A stretch of DNA of 64,000 bases from Echinometra lucunter. Taxonomy: Eukaryota; Echinodermata; Echinoidea; Camarodonta; Echinometridae. The position numbers and the translations under genes are program-made. This document shows, piece after piece, positions 60,231 to 64,000 of this stretch. Within the stretch, counting starts at the first letter, position 1. Each line of letters opens with the position of its first letter. The stretch lies in contig CM057154.1 in assembly GCA_029962745.1 (NCBI GenBank), positions 26,810,970 to 26,874,969 of the forward strand. The letters are read 5' to 3'. Under the pieces are notes generated by a model. The model was given only the letters and a program-made list of their open reading frames with translations, was not told the DNA's origin and made no database searches.

Positions 60231-62097
60231 GATGTCCGTCTGCTATCTACATGTACAAGAAAGTATACAACAGAAGCACACATACTAGGATTATTAATCT
60301 TTGTACCTCACATTAGTGTTATTGTAAACAAACCATTGAAAAGTTTGTCAATGAAACTGAATTTTAATGGAAAGACAACTAAGATTTTTCATGTGGTAGC
60401 ATCATTTACAAATGTACATGTATTGTAGTTCAACATCGTTATCCTGCCATGCCAGGACCGGCACTAATCTGAAGTGATTTGGCCAGCTTTGGAAAACACA
60501 TGTGCAGGTTTTCGTTAAGGCCTACTGTATGCATATGACAATGACAGCTTAAAATTTATGGTATAGAGTCTAGACTCTATAAAATAAATCTGGAGGCTAA
60601 TGCACTTTTGTGTGCATCCACATATCTCTAGTTGTGATGAACGCATCAGCGTCAAATTATTACAAAGTAATCACCAACATGCTGTGAATCTCTCCCCTGA
60701 AGTTTAATCACATCAGACAGAGGGAACTGTCTATTATGACTTCGATGTTCAATAACAGCCGCTGCAGCGGCTGCACTATGTGCTTCGTGCTTGACTCCCA
60801 TAAATTTTGTCATTTTCTACTGCTAGCTTAATTTTTTCAGTTTATGAGTCGAACACGAAGCAGAGCATAGTGACTGTACTGAGCGATGACATCGAATATT
60901 GAAGCTGTAATCAAGGATTCACGCTGTCCAATGTCATTAAAATTCAGGTGAACGATGCGATACATGTTGGAGATTATTTTATGAAAATTTGACGCAAATT
61001 TGTACATTAACTGGAAATATGCGAATGCATACACAAGTGCATTAGTGCCTTAATCTGATTATTCCACTAGATCACAGTTCACACATATGCACAAAAAGGA
61101 GGTAGGGTGACTAGTAGCAGGCGTGGTTCTACGGGGTTGGGGGGTGGCTTGGGAGCTGAAGCCCCTCAAAATTTTTGACGACATAAGTGCAATTTTATTC
61201 TCATATGGATTCTAATATAATGTCCTTGTATTAAACCTGCATACCAAAGAAAGAGAGGAAAAAAGAAAGGATAAAGAGGAAAAACGAAAGGATAAAGAGG
61301 AAAAAAAGATACAGGAAAAACCTGGGAGCACTCGCTCGCTTCACTTGCTCGCATTTTAATCATCTTAACCAATACCAGTTCTATCACTATTCTTAACCGT
61401 TGACTACTGAATTCTCTCCTTCCCATAAACTTAATACAGGTCATGTGTCACCCAGTTCCAATAGTCTACAGGTTAAGAAAGGAATAGGTTTGCATCTTGT
61501 CTTGCTATCCAAATTTATGCTATATATTCTTCTACTCATTAATTGTTAGTAAGGCCTAAATAACTGCAATGATTCCGGAATGCCAAAGTTGACTTAAGAT
61601 ACATGCATTTTCAGAAGATAAAGCCAGTGACCATAATAAACCTATTTGCATACCCTCCGCGAGAACGGAAGATGCCAATAAAATAATATCATTATTACTA
61701 AATCACAAGAAAGGAGTAGTATTCTAACCATGAATTTCAAGAGATAAACCTTTGTGACGATCCAAGATTTGGGGTTTGGCAACACACTGTTGCATGAATT
61801 TACACATCGTTTGTGCAGTGCATACATAAACACTAGCGATAGCTGTAGCGGCACAGAGTATAAGTGGGAATTCAGTTGAGTGTGGCTGTATCCTCATGTC
61901 GATCCTGTGGATACAACCACACACGTGTGGCCGTAAGGTATAGACACACGCGTGTGGCTGTATACACTGCCAATGAAACATGGTCTTTATGGGAAGGGGC
62001 ATATTTACCCTGTGTGGCGCTAATATCTGAGATAAGCTAGTACTCCAATAGTCAGTGCGGCGAAAAAGCCACAACAGCTTAAATTGTGTGTATTCCC
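60231..62097. other. Upstream of CD2BP2; no gene recognised
   Basis: The CD2BP2 promoter should lie in the first few hundred bases, but no element could be named. Further out are a TTAACCCG-type MITE remnant (about 61390-61475) and CACACGTGTGGCTGTAT hairpins (about 61890-61965). Confidence 0.35.
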
Positions 62098-62597
62098 NNN
62101 NNNNNNNNNNNNNNNNNNNNNNNNNNNNNNNNNNNNNNNNNNNNNNNNNNNNNNNNNNNNNNNNNNNNNNNNNNNNNNNNNNNNNNNNNNNNNNNNNNNN
62201 NNNNNNNNNNNNNNNNNNNNNNNNNNNNNNNNNNNNNNNNNNNNNNNNNNNNNNNNNNNNNNNNNNNNNNNNNNNNNNNNNNNNNNNNNNNNNNNNNNNN
62301 NNNNNNNNNNNNNNNNNNNNNNNNNNNNNNNNNNNNNNNNNNNNNNNNNNNNNNNNNNNNNNNNNNNNNNNNNNNNNNNNNNNNNNNNNNNNNNNNNNNN
62401 NNNNNNNNNNNNNNNNNNNNNNNNNNNNNNNNNNNNNNNNNNNNNNNNNNNNNNNNNNNNNNNNNNNNNNNNNNNNNNNNNNNNNNNNNNNNNNNNNNNN
62501 NNNNNNNNNNNNNNNNNNNNNNNNNNNNNNNNNNNNNNNNNNNNNNNNNNNNNNNNNNNNNNNNNNNNNNNNNNNNNNNNNNNNNNNNNNNNNNNNN
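62098..62597. other. Assembly gap, 500 N
   Basis: Exactly 500 unknown bases, so the true gap size may differ. Anything spanning it cannot be judged. Confidence 0.99.
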
Positions 62598-63004
62598 TCT
62601 CCTCCTTTGTCACGATCTGCTAGAAGTCAGGCTGGTATCCTCCTGTCTAATGTTCCACCAAAACATAAGCTAGTCTTTTGTCTTGTTTATTTATGGTTTG
62701 AACAGGCAGCCAGGGCTGAGGGGTTCGTTTGATAAATCCAAATCATAGAAATACAATTAACATATTGATTCAATTGTCTCTGTCATCCCTTCTCATATTT
62801 ACTGACCGAGTTGTCATATCAAAGGTCAGAAAGTGAACTTTTTAAGAAATGTGATTATCTCTTTGAAATTCAGATATCGTTGTGCAAACGACTTTTTGGT
62901 AGCACTGCTTCATATTGTCTTTGTTCACTAATGCGTGAATTGTGTATCATATGATTAGAATCTAATAAAAGAAGGTCTTTAAGAGTTACAAATAGGTGCA
63001 ACTT

Positions 63005-63150
63005 ATTAGGTGGTCTGTCATATTATGACAGATCACCTTTTAATTTCGTCAGAATTTTCTTTATTCTTCATTAATTAATTAGGTGGTCTGTCATATTATG
63101 ACAGATCACCTTTTAATTTCGTCAGAATTTTCTTTATTCTTCATTATTAA
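63005..63150 (+). repeat. Tandem duplication (~77 bp) containing a palindrome
   Basis: Two near-identical copies of TTAGGTGGTCTGTCATATTA...GACAGATCACCTTTTAATTTCG, each with the palindrome AGGTGGTCTGTCATA/TATGACAGATCACCT. Confidence 0.88.
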
Positions 63151-63169
63151 TTAATTATTCTTTTTATTG

Positions 63170-64000
63170 GTACCCACTTTTTTGTGCAGTCGAGATCTCA
63201 GAACTGGCTGAATCATTTTTCGTCAAATTTTCAGGAATTATCAGTCATAACGAGATCTCGGATTTTTAGTCATTTTCAAGGTCATTGGGTCATCGTGACG
63301 TCATCCAGGCGCCATTTTGTAAAAATCATCTCATGGTCATATCTTCATAACAGAATGTCATTTTTCATTCATATTTGGCATGATGAATATTCATATCAAT
63401 CTGAACAATTCCAACTTTTTAAACGCGCGCGTACGCGTACGTCCGCGCGTCAGTGCGCGCGCAAAATTTAAAAATGCTCAAAATCACTCATGGATCAAAC
63501 CAAAATCCATTTCAGGTCATTTCAAGCATTTCAAAAATTTCCGCGCGTAACCGCCCGCGCGCGCGTTTTGCGCGTGCGCAACTCGTAAATAACGTAAAAA
63601 TGCCGTTTTTTCACTTGAATTGCAATTCTGAGACATTTATTGACCATTTCCATCAGTTTAGAATCGATTTCAACTTACCAAAACGCCGCACGCACGCGTC
63701 AATGTTTAAAATCCGTGCGCGCGTCTATGGAGCAAATAACGTAAAAACATGCAAAAACATGCCCCTTTAAAATCCGCCATAGCTCGTTAAAAAGCATGGG
63801 GACCCCCCTTTTTTTTTACATTTTCTGAAAGCCTATGAATTGAAGATTTGAATTCATGAAAAAAAATTGGGGGTCGAACAGTCGGAACGTTACCATATTG
63901 TCATGTGAACTCAAAATTTCATTTTTTCAATAATGACGTCATGTTTTTTCTCTTTAATCAAGACTATCTCGCTTATTGTTGGTCGATTTTCGCCGGGATT
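63170..64000 (+). repeat. CG-rich dispersed repeat running off the window
   Basis: Alternating CGCGCG stretches at about 63424-63462, 63540-63580 and 63690-63725 lie in otherwise AT-rich DNA, with no credible ORF. The preceding hairpin duplication (63005-63150) may be its terminus, as in families A-C. The right end is outside the window. Confidence 0.55.

Noticed and set aside
62020..62732. Long ORFs of ~180-225 residues
   Set aside because: They span the 500-N assembly gap and consist mostly of unknown residues.
62598..62735. Fragment of a coding exon or reverse transcriptase after the gap
   Set aside because: The short reading frame shows no recognisable motif and its left side is unknown.
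63005..63130. CRISPR-like direct repeats
   Set aside because: Only two copies, directly abutting, in animal DNA; a simple tandem duplication.

Overview
This is eukaryotic (metazoan) genomic DNA from a draft assembly. It has four intron-rich protein genes, short exons with GT-AG boundaries, a very high density of non-autonomous transposons and simple repeats, and one run of exactly 500 Ns (62098-62597). The proteins are animal-type. The repeats (foldback elements with minisatellite arms, hairpin-ended elements carrying tandem cores, TTAA- and TA-flanked MITEs) suggest a marine invertebrate. I lean towards an echinoderm such as a sea urchin or sea star, but I cannot fix the species from sequence alone.

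Layout. (1) 2512-18029, plus strand: the 3' three quarters of GPLD1, the GPI-specific phospholipase D, in 17 visible exons; the N-terminal catalytic exons lie upstream of the window. (2) 18030-24203: intergenic space between two convergent genes, with an element of tandem cores just after the GPLD1 stop and a ~600-bp near-palindrome. (3) 24204-41503, minus strand: a complete mitofusin, 17 coding exons, 743 codons. (4) 41524-44848: shared upstream region of mitofusin and the next gene, with a TATA-like box at 44601. (5) 44849-50623, plus strand: a complete CENPS (MHF1) histone-fold gene, 5 exons, 132 codons. (6) 50624-56970: gene-free and repeat-rich, including a seven-unit array with an exact 157-bp period. 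(7) 56971-60230, minus strand: a complete CD2BP2 gene with a C-terminal GYF domain, 3 exons, 342 codons. (8) 60231-64000: upstream of CD2BP2, then the assembly gap and CG-rich repeats; no gene recognised.

The four genes do unrelated housekeeping jobs (GPI-anchor cleavage, mitochondrial fusion, centromere and Fanconi DNA repair, U5 snRNP assembly). I see no sign of a functional cluster apart from the head-to-head mitofusin/CENPS pair.

Most of the novelty is in the repeats. At least three element families with different sequences share one plan: short hairpin ends, (GACG)n-like microsatellites, and ~105-157-bp tandem cores. Two of these, plus a further repeat family, carry the nuclear-receptor-like direct repeat AGGTCAAAGGTCA. 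Coordinates of exons and repeats were read by eye. Exon boundaries were checked by reading frame, splice phase and similarity to the remembered vertebrate families; no search was run.
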